Below are positions 1-9,179 of a DNA stretch of 58,374 nt, one piece after another; within the stretch, counting starts at the first letter, position 1; each line of letters begins with the position of its first letter. The notes under the pieces are model-generated. The model did no database searches, had not been told where the DNA came from, and saw only the letters and a program-made list of their open reading frames with translations. The position numbers were made by a program, and so were the translations under genes. Origin of the DNA: an uncultured Myxococcales bacterium (GTDB taxonomy: Bacteria; Myxococcota_A; UBA9042); contig CAISBR010000172.1 of NCBI GenBank assembly GCA_903883645.1, forward strand, positions 1 to 58,374, given 5' to 3'.

Positions 1-1620
1 AGCTATGGCGATCTTAAGAATACTCCAGCACTTGCCAAGGTTGCGACCAGCGGTGCGTACGCCGACCTGACCAATGTGCCCGTCGCTGCCAAGGTGGGCG
101 CGTCGTGCGGTACCGGCTTGGTTCTCATCGGCTTTAAGGTCGACGGCGCGCTCGACTGTGGCCCGCTGGCGATTCCAGCCGATTACATCGACGAAATCTC
201 GAATAATCTGATCTTTAACCAGTTTATCGATAAAGTGCAGGGCGCGGCCGACACCCCCATCCCCGATGGCATTGGCGCTGGCGTCACTACCACGCTGGAT
301 ATGGTCGATTTCGGCACCCCGCAGGCGGTTTGGGTCGATGTCGACTTGCTCAACTCCGATGTGTCCAAGCTGAAGATCGAGCTGTTTGGCCCGGGCATGG
401 TCACGCCGTACACGGTCTACGACGGCGGCAAGACGGGCACGCTTCTTAAGGTTTCGTTTAATAAAGACACGCTCTTAGCCAGCGGTGATCTGACCAAGGA
501 CTGGGTGGGCAAAAGCTTAAAGGGCACGTGGTCGCTTACGGTGCGCGATCCCATTAAGAATCAAGCTACTATCAACGACGGCAAGTTCAACTGGTCGCTC
601 AATACCCAGACGATGTCGAGCAAGAAGATCGAAATTAAAGGTAATCTAATCGTCGACGGCGCGGGGACTAGCCCCGGTGCCGCGCTCGACATCGCCTCGA
701 CGACCCAAGGCTTCTTGCCGCCGCGCATGACGACGGTCCAGCGCAACGCCATCACCGGGCCGGTGCCGGGCCTAACTGTCTACAATACCGACACCAAATG
801 CCTCGACATGCACAACGGCACCACGTGGGGCAGCCTGTGCCCGGCCTGTACACCCGGCGTAACCGTAGCGAATTTTGCCTTTACCGGCGGCGGGCAGAAC
901 TGGACCGTGCCGACCGGTGTCACCTGCATCAAGGTCACCGTCAAGGGCGCGGGCGGCGCGGGCGGCACCCCTGGCGGCTGGAACTACGGCGCAGCGGGCG
1001 GCGAGGGCGGCTACACCGTGGGCACCATTCCGGTCACGCCGGGCGAGACTTTGCTGGTGATGGTTGGCGAAAAAGGCTATACAAATCAAGGTAATGGCTA
1101 TGGTTACGGCGGCGGTGCCAGCGCCACCAACAACGGATCCGACAACCAGTACGCGGGCGGCGGTGGCGGCCTATCGGCGGTATTTCGCGGCGCGGCACCC
1201 TTGCTCATTGCTGGCGGCGGTGGCGGCGGCGGCAGCTCGCGGGCGGGCACAGGCAATACCGGCGGCGCGGGCGGCGGCTTAGCGGGCGGCACGGGCCAAA
1301 GCCCCTACGACGGCAAGACCTCGTACGGCGGCACGGGCGGCACCCAGACGGCAGGCGGCACTGCGACCGGCGGCCAGGGCGGCACGCAATACCAAGGCGG
1401 ACACTCGGGAACCAACAGCTATGGCGGCGGCGGCGGCGGTGGTTACTGGGGTGGCGGCGGCGGCGGCTATTCCGAGTCGAACACCATGGGCGGCGGCGGC
1501 GGCGGCTCGGGCTACCTGGCTTCGACAGTCAGTGGTGGCGCGACCGGCAACGGTGGCGGCGCTCCCGGCGGCGGCCCGTCTGTCGCGGGCACGCACGGAG
1601 CGGTGGTCATCGCGTACTGA
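1..1620 (+). CDS. Mosaic secreted protein: P-domain plus ALK/LTK-like Gly-rich domain (5' end missing)
   Basis: The reading frame is open from the first base, so the N-terminus lies outside the window and 539 residues are visible. In order: the end of a tail-fibre-like repeat (VATSGAYADLTNVP, residues 14-27); a GASCGTGLVL segment; a proprotein-convertase-type P-domain (about 85-210, with LKGTWSLTVRDP); a link resembling tail-fibre tips (GFLPPRMTTVQRNAI and GLTVYNTDTKC); and from about 280 a Gly-rich domain with VPTGVTCIKVTVKGAGGAGG and LLIAGGGGGGG, like the glycine-rich domain of animal ALK/LTK receptors. The first two parts match the protein at 37928-39922 closely in order and wording, so the two are paralogues with different C-termini. 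A secreted adhesin or surface protein is the likely role, but this is inference. It converges on the next gene. Confidence 0.85.
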   Translation, partial: SYGDLKNTPALAKVATSGAYADLTNVPVAAKVGASCGTGLVLIGFKVDGALDCGPLAIPADYIDEISNNLIFNQFIDKVQGAADTPIPDGIGAGVTTTLDMVDFGTPQAVWVDVDLLNSDVSKLKIELFGPGMVTPYTVYDGGKTGTLLKVSFNKDTLLASGDLTKDWVGKSLKGTWSLTVRDPIKNQATINDGKFNWSLNTQTMSSKKIEIKGNLIVDGAGTSPGAALDIASTTQGFLPPRMTTVQRNAITGPVPGLTVYNTDTKCLDMHNGTTWGSLCPACTPGVTVANFAFTGGGQNWTVPTGVTCIKVTVKGAGGAGGTPGGWNYGAAGGEGGYTVGTIPVTPGETLLVMVGEKGYTNQGNGYGYGGGASATNNGSDNQYAGGGGGLSAVFRGAAPLLIAGGGGGGGSSRAGTGNTGGAGGGLAGGTGQSPYDGKTSYGGTGGTQTAGGTATGGQGGTQYQGGHSGTNSYGGGGGGGYWGGGGGGYSESNTMGGGGGGSGYLASTVSGGATGNGGGAPGGGPSVAGTHGAVVIAY

Positions 1621-1735
1621 CGCAGGACTCGCCTGAAAGTCTTGAATTTAAAAACAGTAAATGCCGGTAGGTCCGCACCGAATTGGGTCGAGTGGCTCTC
1701 GGCAGGAGTCGACGCTCTACAACGGGCGCCATTCC

Positions 1736-1954
1736 TTACCGGTCGCGGCCCAGCCAGCCCACTGCCGTAAACACCGCACCAAACACGCACAGGATCGCGC
1801 CCCACCACAGCGCGGGTTTCGTCTCGGCCAGTACAGTGGGTCGCACCGGGCCCAGCGTGCCGCCGGCAATCACCAGCACGCCATAAACCAGCAAGATTAC
1901 GCCCACAAAGAACCAGATGGGCAAGGGTTCGCGCGAGGGCTCGCTAGGTTGCAT
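1736..1954 (-). CDS. Small two-helix membrane protein downstream of SSS symporter
   Basis: This 72-residue protein has two hydrophobic segments (WFFVGVILLVYGVLVIAGG and WWGAILCVFGAVFTAVGWL) joined by a short linker, after a charged N-terminus containing EPLPIWFF. A GGAG Shine-Dalgarno lies 7 bases before the ATG. It follows the symporter stop by 24 bases on the same strand, so it is the last gene of that operon. Small proteins of this shape are found beside sodium:solute symporters in other bacteria (recollection, not checked). A role as accessory subunit is inference. Confidence 0.7.
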   Translation of the reverse strand: MQPSEPSREPLPIWFFVGVILLVYGVLVIAGGTLGPVRPTVLAETKPALWWGAILCVFGAVFTAVGWLGRDR

Positions 1955-1978
1955 GGTCGATCTCCACGGGTGATTCGG

Positions 1979-3658
1979 TTAGCGGAACACGACGTTGAGG
2001 GCCACGAGCACCACAAAGGCCACGGCCGCCCAAAAGGCTGGCTTGCCGTACCACACGACTTGCGAGTCGTCGATGTCGGGCGTCAGGCCCTTGACCAGGC
2101 CCTGCAATTCGGCGTCGGTCTTGGGCGTGGTGACCAGCGAAATCGCTACGGTAACGCCAAAGCATACGAGCCAGGCCCAGATGGCTTGCCACAGGTTGCG
2201 GGTCATGTCCGACGGGTTGTCGGCAAAAGTGATGAGGTGCGCGGTAGCGGGCGAGAACAGGCCGAGCTTAAAGCCCAAGAAAATCGAGAACGACACGGCC
2301 ATGCCCACCAGCAAACCGTAGAAGGCGCCGTGCGAGGTGGTGCGCTTCCAGAACATGCCCAGCAACATCGTGGCGAACAGTGGCGCGTTGACCCACGAGA
2401 AGATGGCCTGGATGTAGTCCATGATCGCGTTGAATTGCATGGCCAAGTAGGCGGTGGCGACGCTGAGCAAGATGCCGACAATGGTGGTGACGCGGCCGAC
2501 CCAAAGCAACTGGGCATCGCTGGCGTCTTTCTTGATGACGGCGCGGTAGATGTCGTAGGTAAACACAGTGTTAAAGGCGCTGACGTTGCCCGCCTGCCCG
2601 GCCATAAAGCCGGCGAGCAGCGCGGTGATGCCCAAGCCCACGAGGCCGGTGGGGTAGTAGCGCACAATCAGCAGGGGTAAGGCGGCGTCGTACCAGGTCT
2701 TGGTAGCGTCGGTGGGGTCGGCGGGCATTACAAAACTGCCTTCGCCGCGCACACTTAGCTTGTAGGCCACCATGCCGGCGATGACGACGATAAAGGGCAG
2801 CGCCATCTTGAAGAATGCGGCGGTGATGGGTGTCAGGCGCGCCGAGCGCAGGTCTTTCGACGAAAAGGCGCGCTGCACGACCAAGAAGTCGGTGGTCCAG
2901 TAGCCAAACGACAGCACAAAGCCCAGGCCCATGACGATGGCGGGCCAGGTGACACCCATGGCGTTTTGCGAGGAGCTGCCCGTAGTTGACCAAAGCGAGG
3001 CCATCGCGGGCGGCAGGCCGGCAAAGACTTCGTGGATGCCGCCCATCTCGACAATGCCCAGGATCGACACCAAGAACAGGCCGGCCCAGATCAAGAAAAA
3101 CTGTACGATTTCGGTGAAGATGGCGCTCATCAGGCCGCCAAGGGTGATGTAGCAGGCGATCGACGCCGCCGAGACCCACATCGACACGCCCCAGCCCCAG
3201 CCGAGGAGGACATTGAAGACCAAGGCCATGAGGTACAGGTTGATGCCGCTCATGAGCAGGGTCATCACGGCGAACGACACGGCGTTGAGCAGGCGCGAGC
3301 GCTCGTCGTAGCGGAGCAGTAAGTAGCCGGGAACACTGTGGATGCGGCTCGAGTAGTAGAACGGCATCATGTACAGGCCCAAGAACAACATGGCTGGGAT
3401 GGCGCCGATCCAGTAGAAGTGCGACACGAGCATGCCGTACTTCATGGTGCCGCCGGTCCAGCCCAGGATCTCGAGCGCGCCCAAGTTGGCCGACAAGAAG
3501 GCCAAGCCGGCGACCCACGACGAGTTTTTGCGGCCGGCCAAGAAGAAGTCGTCGCCGGTCTTGGTAAAACCGCGCAAGTACAGGCCGATGCCGATGATGA
3601 AGACGAAGTAGAGGCCGATGATGGCCCAGTCGATGGCGCTGAGGTGGATTTGGGTCAT
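1979..3658 (-). CDS. Sodium:solute symporter (SSS/SLC5 family)
   Basis: This 559-residue polytopic inner-membrane protein has the regular pattern of about 13-14 hydrophobic helices of the SSS family, with the family-like early stretch GLAFLSANLGALEILGWTG and the following GYLLLRYDERSRLLNA. SSS proteins import sugars, amino acids or organic acids with sodium; the substrate cannot be read from the sequence. The start is placed at the ATG giving MTQIHLSAID because GGGAGG sits just before it; an ATG 12 bases further upstream overlaps that site. It lies 22 bases below the GH5 gene, so import of a sugar released by that enzyme is a reasonable but unproven idea. Confidence 0.88.
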   Translation of the reverse strand: MTQIHLSAIDWAIIGLYFVFIIGIGLYLRGFTKTGDDFFLAGRKNSSWVAGLAFLSANLGALEILGWTGGTMKYGMLVSHFYWIGAIPAMLFLGLYMMPFYYSSRIHSVPGYLLLRYDERSRLLNAVSFAVMTLLMSGINLYLMALVFNVLLGWGWGVSMWVSAASIACYITLGGLMSAIFTEIVQFFLIWAGLFLVSILGIVEMGGIHEVFAGLPPAMASLWSTTGSSSQNAMGVTWPAIVMGLGFVLSFGYWTTDFLVVQRAFSSKDLRSARLTPITAAFFKMALPFIVVIAGMVAYKLSVRGEGSFVMPADPTDATKTWYDAALPLLIVRYYPTGLVGLGITALLAGFMAGQAGNVSAFNTVFTYDIYRAVIKKDASDAQLLWVGRVTTIVGILLSVATAYLAMQFNAIMDYIQAIFSWVNAPLFATMLLGMFWKRTTSHGAFYGLLVGMAVSFSIFLGFKLGLFSPATAHLITFADNPSDMTRNLWQAIWAWLVCFGVTVAISLVTTPKTDAELQGLVKGLTPDIDDSQVVWYGKPAFWAAVAFVVLVALNVVFR

Positions 3659-3669
3659 GGGGCCTCCCA
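3659..3669 (-). promoter_or_regulatory. Shine-Dalgarno site that decides the symporter start
   Basis: On the minus strand the sequence is ATGGGAGGCCCC directly before the ATG at 3658. GGGAGG overlaps the upstream in-frame ATG, which has no comparable site of its own. The downstream ATG is therefore preferred. Confidence 0.5.
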
Positions 3670-3680
3670 TTGTCGCTGTG

Positions 3681-6068
3681 TTAATGGGCTGTTAGTGTCT
3701 GCGTCCCCTTAAAAAACCACCGCCACCCCACCGCCGGCTCGCCAGCCCGCGGCGGCGCAATCCGCACCCAATGCTCGGCCCCCGGCGCATCGTTGCTGGG
3801 CGTATGCGACAGCACCTGCGTCGCCGGGTCGTAGTAGCAATGGCCATCCGACGCCCACACATAGAACCCATCGGGATACTGCAGCGCCGGCACATAAATC
3901 TCGCTCGGCGCCGTCGTCTCTTTGGCGGCGTAGCGCACCTCGAACTCGCGCAGCGGATCCACCTCGCCCTTGTTGGGGTCGAAGTAGTGATGCGGACTGT
4001 AGAAGTGTGTCGAGATCGGCTTGCCCGCCAGCGCCCGCGCATAGGGCCGCATCCAGGCCGTCGCCGAGCGCCACTGCTTGTCGAAGCCCTGTACCGAAAA
4101 GTCTTCTTTGTTCCACCAGTCGCCGTAGTGCTTGTCGTTGTCGGGCGTGTAGCACCACAGCATGTTGCTTTGGAACATCCGCTCGAACGCCTCGAAATAG
4201 TTGTCGAGCAGCGCCGACGACACCGCGTACTGGCTCGCCACCGACTTCTCGATGCCGCCAAAGTTGAAGTAGGTGCCAAACTCGCCGAACACCACCGGCA
4301 CATTGCCCATCGCGAACTGCGCCAGCGCCTTGACCCCTTGCAACGCCGGCTGGTAGTCGCGGTACTGCACTTCCTCGACCGAAAAATCGCGCGCCGGCAT
4401 GTTAAAACCCAGGTACGGATAGGCATCGGCGTAGTAATGCGGCGCGTAGACCACGTGCTCGAGGCCCTTGGGCTTGGTCATACTCATGTCCCACATCCCG
4501 CCCAGCTGGCCGCCCGAGATCGACGCAATGTTCGACGTAGGCTCGATAAAAAACACTGCCTTCTTGTCGACTTTGAGGATCTCGGCACCGATGCGCTCGT
4601 AGAACGGCTGCAGCCAATTCTTGTCAAACCCCTGGTTAAGCCCGGCCACCGCCAGCACATCGAGCTTATCCAAGCCCCAGTCGACCAGCAGCTTTTGCTT
4701 GGCGTCGTCGTAGGCCTGCTGCTCGGCCGCCGTGGCATTGGCGCCTGGCTTGGTGGGGAACACGGGCAGCACGCGCAGGGCAATCAGCGAATCCGTCAGC
4801 AAACCGCCCGTTTCTTGGCCCAAAAGCCCCACGAGCGCCTGGCGCGCGCCCTCGACCGTACCCGTCTTGAGCAGCGCCGCCACCGCCGTCAGCACCAAGA
4901 AGTTCGAGTTGGGCTCGTTCATGATGTCGTAGCCAATCACATTGGGCAGATCGGCCACTTGCAGCGCCACCTGCCGCCAGGCCGCGGCGTAGGCGTCTTG
5001 CAGGTAGTCTTTCACGTCGACCGCCGTAAGTTGCTTGCAGTCCTTCAGATCCGCCGGCGGCGGGCTGTCGGCGCACTGCGGCACGGTTAGACCGGGGAAG
5101 ACCTTTTGCCCCACGAAAAACGCCCCGTACACCCGCGCCATGTCGAGCGAGAGCGCCGCGGCGATGCCCCAGTTGGTAAAGGGCAGCAAGTCGCTGGTTT
5201 CTGAGGGCGAAAACGTCTGCTTGGGCAGGTTGGCGATGATGTAGCTGGCCCAGTCGGGCAGGGTCGGCGCGCCACCCGGCGCCACAAACAGCTTGGTGTA
5301 CAGCTGGGCAATCGTGACCAGCCCAGCGCCGTCGAGGCCCGAGATCAGGCGCGGCTTGCCCCAATTGGGCGAATCCAGCTGCTTTTCGGGCAAGCAGGCC
5401 TGCACCACCCAGCGCGGCGCCCCCTCACCGCGCACCGTGTCGGTATAGGGCGGAAACAGCGCCAGCAGGGTGTTTTCGAGCGTGCCCGGCGCGGCCGCGA
5501 CCGTTTGGCCCGTCTTCTTGTCCAGATACGTCGGCGTCTCGTTGTACTGCGTCACCAAGTGGCGGCTGAACATGTCTTGGTGCATGTCCATCAGCACGTA
5601 GATGCCGTACTCGTTGGCCTTTTGCACCACCGCCCGCAGCGATTTCAGGTACTCTTGGTCGTACTCGCCGCGCTTGGTGGGCTCGATCCCCTCCCAATTC
5701 ACCAGCAGGCGGATGACGTTAAAGCCCGCGTCGCGCAGCTTCTTTAGCTCCGCGTCGTTGTCGGCGGGGGCAAACGGCTTGCCCAAGTAGCTGGGCTTAC
5801 CCGTGTTGTACGGCACCTTCAGGTCGGCAATCGTCAGCGGCTTGCCGTCGATCGACGCCGGCACCTTGGTCGACCCCGACACGTTGATGCCGCGAAACAT
5901 CAGGTAGCGGCCGTGCGTATCGCGCAGGTAGCTGCGATCGGTCACGGCGCGGGTCAGCGGCAGCGGCGCCTTGGGCGGCGGATCGCCCGCACAGGCCGGC
6001 AGGAGCCCCGCCACAAAGCCAAGCACCAGTCCCATCACCACAGCCCGCGTGTACAAAAGCTTGGACAT
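3681..6068 (-). CDS. Glycoside hydrolase family 5 lipoprotein, endoglycoceramidase-like
   Basis: This 795-residue protein starts with a lipoprotein signal peptide (GLLPACAG; lipidation Cys at about residue 26). The body is a GH5-type barrel: LRDTHGRYLMFRGINVSGS, AGFNVIRLLVNWEGIEP, YGIYVLMDMHQDMFSR, the acid/base in YDIMNEPNSN (Glu385) and the nucleophile in VVFGEFGTYF (Glu596). The GIEPTKRGEYDQ and MDMHQDMFS wording is closest to endoglycoceramidase-like GH5 enzymes, which cleave the oligosaccharide from a glycolipid. The gap between the two glutamates is longer than usual and implies an insertion. A C-terminal beta domain follows (about 690-795). AGGAGG lies 5 bases before the ATG. It sits between the outer-membrane barrel gene and the symporter gene. 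Exact substrate unknown. Confidence 0.85.
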   Translation of the reverse strand: MSKLLYTRAVVMGLVLGFVAGLLPACAGDPPPKAPLPLTRAVTDRSYLRDTHGRYLMFRGINVSGSTKVPASIDGKPLTIADLKVPYNTGKPSYLGKPFAPADNDAELKKLRDAGFNVIRLLVNWEGIEPTKRGEYDQEYLKSLRAVVQKANEYGIYVLMDMHQDMFSRHLVTQYNETPTYLDKKTGQTVAAAPGTLENTLLALFPPYTDTVRGEGAPRWVVQACLPEKQLDSPNWGKPRLISGLDGAGLVTIAQLYTKLFVAPGGAPTLPDWASYIIANLPKQTFSPSETSDLLPFTNWGIAAALSLDMARVYGAFFVGQKVFPGLTVPQCADSPPPADLKDCKQLTAVDVKDYLQDAYAAAWRQVALQVADLPNVIGYDIMNEPNSNFLVLTAVAALLKTGTVEGARQALVGLLGQETGGLLTDSLIALRVLPVFPTKPGANATAAEQQAYDDAKQKLLVDWGLDKLDVLAVAGLNQGFDKNWLQPFYERIGAEILKVDKKAVFFIEPTSNIASISGGQLGGMWDMSMTKPKGLEHVVYAPHYYADAYPYLGFNMPARDFSVEEVQYRDYQPALQGVKALAQFAMGNVPVVFGEFGTYFNFGGIEKSVASQYAVSSALLDNYFEAFERMFQSNMLWCYTPDNDKHYGDWWNKEDFSVQGFDKQWRSATAWMRPYARALAGKPISTHFYSPHHYFDPNKGEVDPLREFEVRYAAKETTAPSEIYVPALQYPDGFYVWASDGHCYYDPATQVLSHTPSNDAPGAEHWVRIAPPRAGEPAVGWRWFFKGTQTLTAH

Positions 6069-6077
6069 CGTGGCCTC

Positions 6078-7502
6078 CTAAAACCGTGTCTTGAGGGCCG
6101 CTTCGACCGTGTAGATAGGCTCTTTCGCCGCGAGGTTCATGGTGTTGGTCAGCGCCGCGGCCGCTCCGCCCGGCACCAGCACGCCGCCCAGCAGGTGCGC
6201 CGCGAGGGCTTCACTGGCGTGCCAGCCCAAGTCGATGGCGCCCTCGACACCCACTAGGCGATTGCCCAGCGCATTGTCGGGGTTCAGCACGGTCGACACG
6301 CCGGCGATGAGCGCGGGCCGAAAAGTCTCGCTCATCCGCCACGTGGCCTTGGCATCCGCAACCATCAGGCCGGCGCGGTGCGTCCAAAATCCGCCCTGGT
6401 AGCGGGCCATGCGCCGATCGAGCTGGTCGTACCAGTTGCGGTGCTCGTCTTCCGTCAAAACCACAGTAGCGCTCGAAGATTTCGACGAGTACAAAAAGCC
6501 GCCCGAGCGGTTATTGCCCTCGTGGGCGTCGTCGGCCGACAGGGCCATGGCGTTGAGGGCCAAATCGACTGCCCCCACAGGCACTTGCAGGTGGCCCTGC
6601 GCCGCCCAGGCAAGAATCGTCTGGTCGATGCCGGCCTGCCCCGAGCCCTGCGAGGCGCCGTACTGCACAATCGCGTCGAGAAAACCGCTCATTTTCGCGC
6701 CGTGCAGCTCGAGCCGCATACTGGGCGACGCCACCCAGCGTGTCTGACCCACGACCGAGGTATCGTACAGGTCGGTCAGGCCGGCGTGCAGCGTCAGCGT
6801 GGGCGTAAGCTCCGTGTCGAAGCGGCCGCCGAACACGTAGCTATCGCGACGAAAACTATTCTGGGTAATATTCAGCCCTTCGTAGGTCTGGTCGGGCATC
6901 TGGCCGGCGAACAGCGTAGCCGTACCGCTCAATCCCACGGTTGTGCGGGCTTGGGCGAGGCCGATCCAGTGGCCCAAGAACAGCGCGGTGGGGTCGCTAA
7001 AGTACTGGTAGCCCACCTTGTAGCCCAGTTGGCCATTTGCGGCGCGACCTTCGGCAAAGATTTCGCGCTGCTTGACCACAAAGTAGTCGGGCGCGGTGGG
7101 GTTCTCTTGGTCGGGGTTGTTTTTCGACCAGTAGTTGAGGCCGACCTCGCTTTCCCAATAGATGTGCAGGTCTGTGCCCAGGCGCCACGACAGCTTGGGC
7201 TTTAGGACCGTCGCCACCGCGCCGATCGACTGGCCGCTGGCGTTGTACTTGGGCGCGCTGCCGTCAAAATCCGAGTCCGAGCGGTGCACCAGCAGGTTGG
7301 CGAGCTCGACATGGGCCTCGAAAGTGCCAGGCACATTTTGATTTTGGCTAGGCGGCGCCAAGGGTTGACTGGGCGTGGTCGCGGCGGGCGGCTCGACCGC
7401 CACCGGCACAAGGGGCGCAGGTTCGGCGACGGCATTCGCCATCCACGGCATCTGGGCCAGCGCCACAAGGAGCCCACATTGCAGCAGCCGGCGACTCCAC
7501 AT
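6078..7502 (-). CDS. Outer-membrane beta-barrel candidate (porin-like)
   Basis: The 474-residue product has a signal peptide (WSRRLLQCGLLVALAQMPW, cleavage near ANAVA) and then alternating polar/aromatic strands to a terminal Phe (VEAALKTRF), the usual last residue of an outer-membrane barrel. Phrases such as GYKVGYQYFSDP, LFAGQMPD and FGGRFDTELTP suggest an alginate-export-like or similar 16-18 strand porin; the family is not certain. AGGAGGG lies 3 bases before the chosen ATG, whereas the longer reading from 7556 has no such site and begins with a basic non-signal stretch. The GH5 gene follows after 9 bases. A role as outer-membrane entry route for the substrate is inference. Confidence 0.75.
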   Translation of the reverse strand: MWSRRLLQCGLLVALAQMPWMANAVAEPAPLVPVAVEPPAATTPSQPLAPPSQNQNVPGTFEAHVELANLLVHRSDSDFDGSAPKYNASGQSIGAVATVLKPKLSWRLGTDLHIYWESEVGLNYWSKNNPDQENPTAPDYFVVKQREIFAEGRAANGQLGYKVGYQYFSDPTALFLGHWIGLAQARTTVGLSGTATLFAGQMPDQTYEGLNITQNSFRRDSYVFGGRFDTELTPTLTLHAGLTDLYDTSVVGQTRWVASPSMRLELHGAKMSGFLDAIVQYGASQGSGQAGIDQTILAWAAQGHLQVPVGAVDLALNAMALSADDAHEGNNRSGGFLYSSKSSSATVVLTEDEHRNWYDQLDRRMARYQGGFWTHRAGLMVADAKATWRMSETFRPALIAGVSTVLNPDNALGNRLVGVEGAIDLGWHASEALAAHLLGGVLVPGGAAAALTNTMNLAAKEPIYTVEAALKTRF

Positions 7503-7667
7503 GCACCCTCCTGGCGGCCACCCGTTGTGCGGCCTAATACACCCGCTTCTTTTCACGGTTTTGACGACAAATCAAGAGCATCTAGGCGAAAAACCGCGAC
7601 GCCGCTGCCGAAGCGGCCAGTGGACGCACAGTCTGCGCACGGTAAACAACTCAAGCAGCCGGCAGGG

Positions 7668-8948
7668 TTACGGGCACTTGACCGCGCGCGTACCGCTCAG
7701 AATGCCGGCGCCGCCAGGGGGCTGGTACTTGCCGCCGCCCTTGTGCGTTTCGACCCAGTTGAAGGTGCGCTGCAGGCACCAGGGATCGCTCGCCACGCGG
7801 TAAACGAGCTGCCCACTGCGAAAGCGCCGCAGCGGCACACCGAGCGCGTTTTGCTCAATCGTCCAGGCGGCATCGTCCATCCACGCCGCCGGCACGGCGA
7901 CCTTGGGATAGATCTTGCCGAGCGCGGTCTTGGCCGCCCCTTCGAGCGCCTTGTCGTGCTGCTTGGTCGGCTCAATCGGATTGCGGGCCGCGGCGGCGAT
8001 AACGGCCTCGCGCACCTTGCCCACCTCGACTTGCAGACCGGGGAAGGGTTGCTCGGGCATGGGCAGGCCAAACGCGGTGTACCAGGCGCTGATCGCCTTC
8101 TTTAGCCCGGCGAAGAATGGCTTGTCGTCGCGCGCCACCTCAAAGACCCACGGGGTGGCCGAGCCATTCCAGCTGTCGCCGGCCTTCAAGATCTCCGAAA
8201 AGGCGAGTTCGTGGTTGCCAAACGACTCGGCGACCACGTACACATTGCCCAGGGCACGGGTAGCTAACTGACTGCGATGGCTGGCGATCCAGCACCACCA
8301 CGCCGCGCGGTCGCTCAAGTTGCCGGGTAGCGTAAGCTGGCCGACCCGTCGCTCGTTGCTGCCCGCGTTGCCGCTTGGCAGTGGCGGCGGGGTCTTGGTC
8401 GCCTGTGGCATGGCCTTCTGGCAGGCGGCGTCGACAGGGGCCAGCGAGTCAACCAAGCTTTTGGCCTCCGCCGCGCTCAGGTTTTCGAACGCCCGGGTGG
8501 TCGGCTCTACGTGCACCGCAGCCAGCAAGAACAGCGCTTGCCGCTTGGACTCGCCCTTTGCCGCCTCAAGTACGGGGGCTTGCTGGGTGCCCGCCTCTTG
8601 CGCGGCCTTGATCTTCTTCTGGGTCGACTCGATGTAGTCGCGTGTGCGGTGCAGCAGCTCGACGCACTCGGCCAAGTCGCGGTCCTTGGCATCCCACGGT
8701 CCGGCCGAATCGAGCATCCGCTGGGCGCGGTTGTAGCGGTCAGTGTGCTGATTGATATGTGAAATCGCGTCCTCGACCTCGCCGGGCTCTACGTCGCGAT
8801 CTTTGTATACGCGCGAGGTTGCTCCACTTAATTCCCGGGCTGCGTCGGAGCAGCGGTTGAGGTGACTGCGGTCGGCCGCGTGACCCGATACGGCCCACAG
8901 CAGGCCCGCCGAACAAGAAAACGCCACGATACCTTTTACCACCTGCAT
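7668..8948 (-). CDS. Periplasmic protein of unknown function with helical N-terminal half
   Basis: The 426-residue protein has a clean signal peptide (MQVVKGIVAFSCSAGLLWAV, cleavage after GHA) and a mostly helical charged region (about 35-150, including RTRDYIESTQKKIKAAQ, possibly coiled coil). A Pro/Ser-rich break precedes a globular C-terminal half with several Trp and Cys residues (WWCWIASHRSQLA, SDPWCLQRTFNWVE, last residues VKCP). I do not recognise a family. The start follows a run of seven G on the minus strand, which acts as the ribosome site; changes in run length could alter translation. It stands alone between the Cys-rich lipoprotein and the barrel gene. Confidence 0.7.
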   Translation of the reverse strand: MQVVKGIVAFSCSAGLLWAVSGHAADRSHLNRCSDAARELSGATSRVYKDRDVEPGEVEDAISHINQHTDRYNRAQRMLDSAGPWDAKDRDLAECVELLHRTRDYIESTQKKIKAAQEAGTQQAPVLEAAKGESKRQALFLLAAVHVEPTTRAFENLSAAEAKSLVDSLAPVDAACQKAMPQATKTPPPLPSGNAGSNERRVGQLTLPGNLSDRAAWWCWIASHRSQLATRALGNVYVVAESFGNHELAFSEILKAGDSWNGSATPWVFEVARDDKPFFAGLKKAISAWYTAFGLPMPEQPFPGLQVEVGKVREAVIAAAARNPIEPTKQHDKALEGAAKTALGKIYPKVAVPAAWMDDAAWTIEQNALGVPLRRFRSGQLVYRVASDPWCLQRTFNWVETHKGGGKYQPPGGAGILSGTRAVKCP

Positions 8949-9179
8949 GATTACCCCCCCTTGGCCCTGGTGCGGGCGTGGCGTCCGAATTACCACGCGC
9001 CCCGTGCTGTCACAAGCCGATGCAATGGGGTGGCTCGTGGGGCACGCAACGGTCCAGCTAGCAGGGGCTGGCCGCCACGGTTCACGCTCGAAATTCGCCG
9101 GTGTTGCGCCGTAGCTAGCCTATCGAGCGGTCAGGAATCGGCAAGAAGCAAGCCCGAACCCTGACCGCAGCCCCAACCT

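Noticed and set aside
1661..2680. 339-codon plus-strand frame over the symporter
   Set aside because: It is His/Gln/Gly-rich antisense sequence without any domain; the minus strand encodes a clear SSS transporter.
3771..5090. 439-codon plus-strand frame over the GH5 gene
   Set aside because: It is a His/Arg-rich antisense shadow of a gene with clear catalytic motifs.
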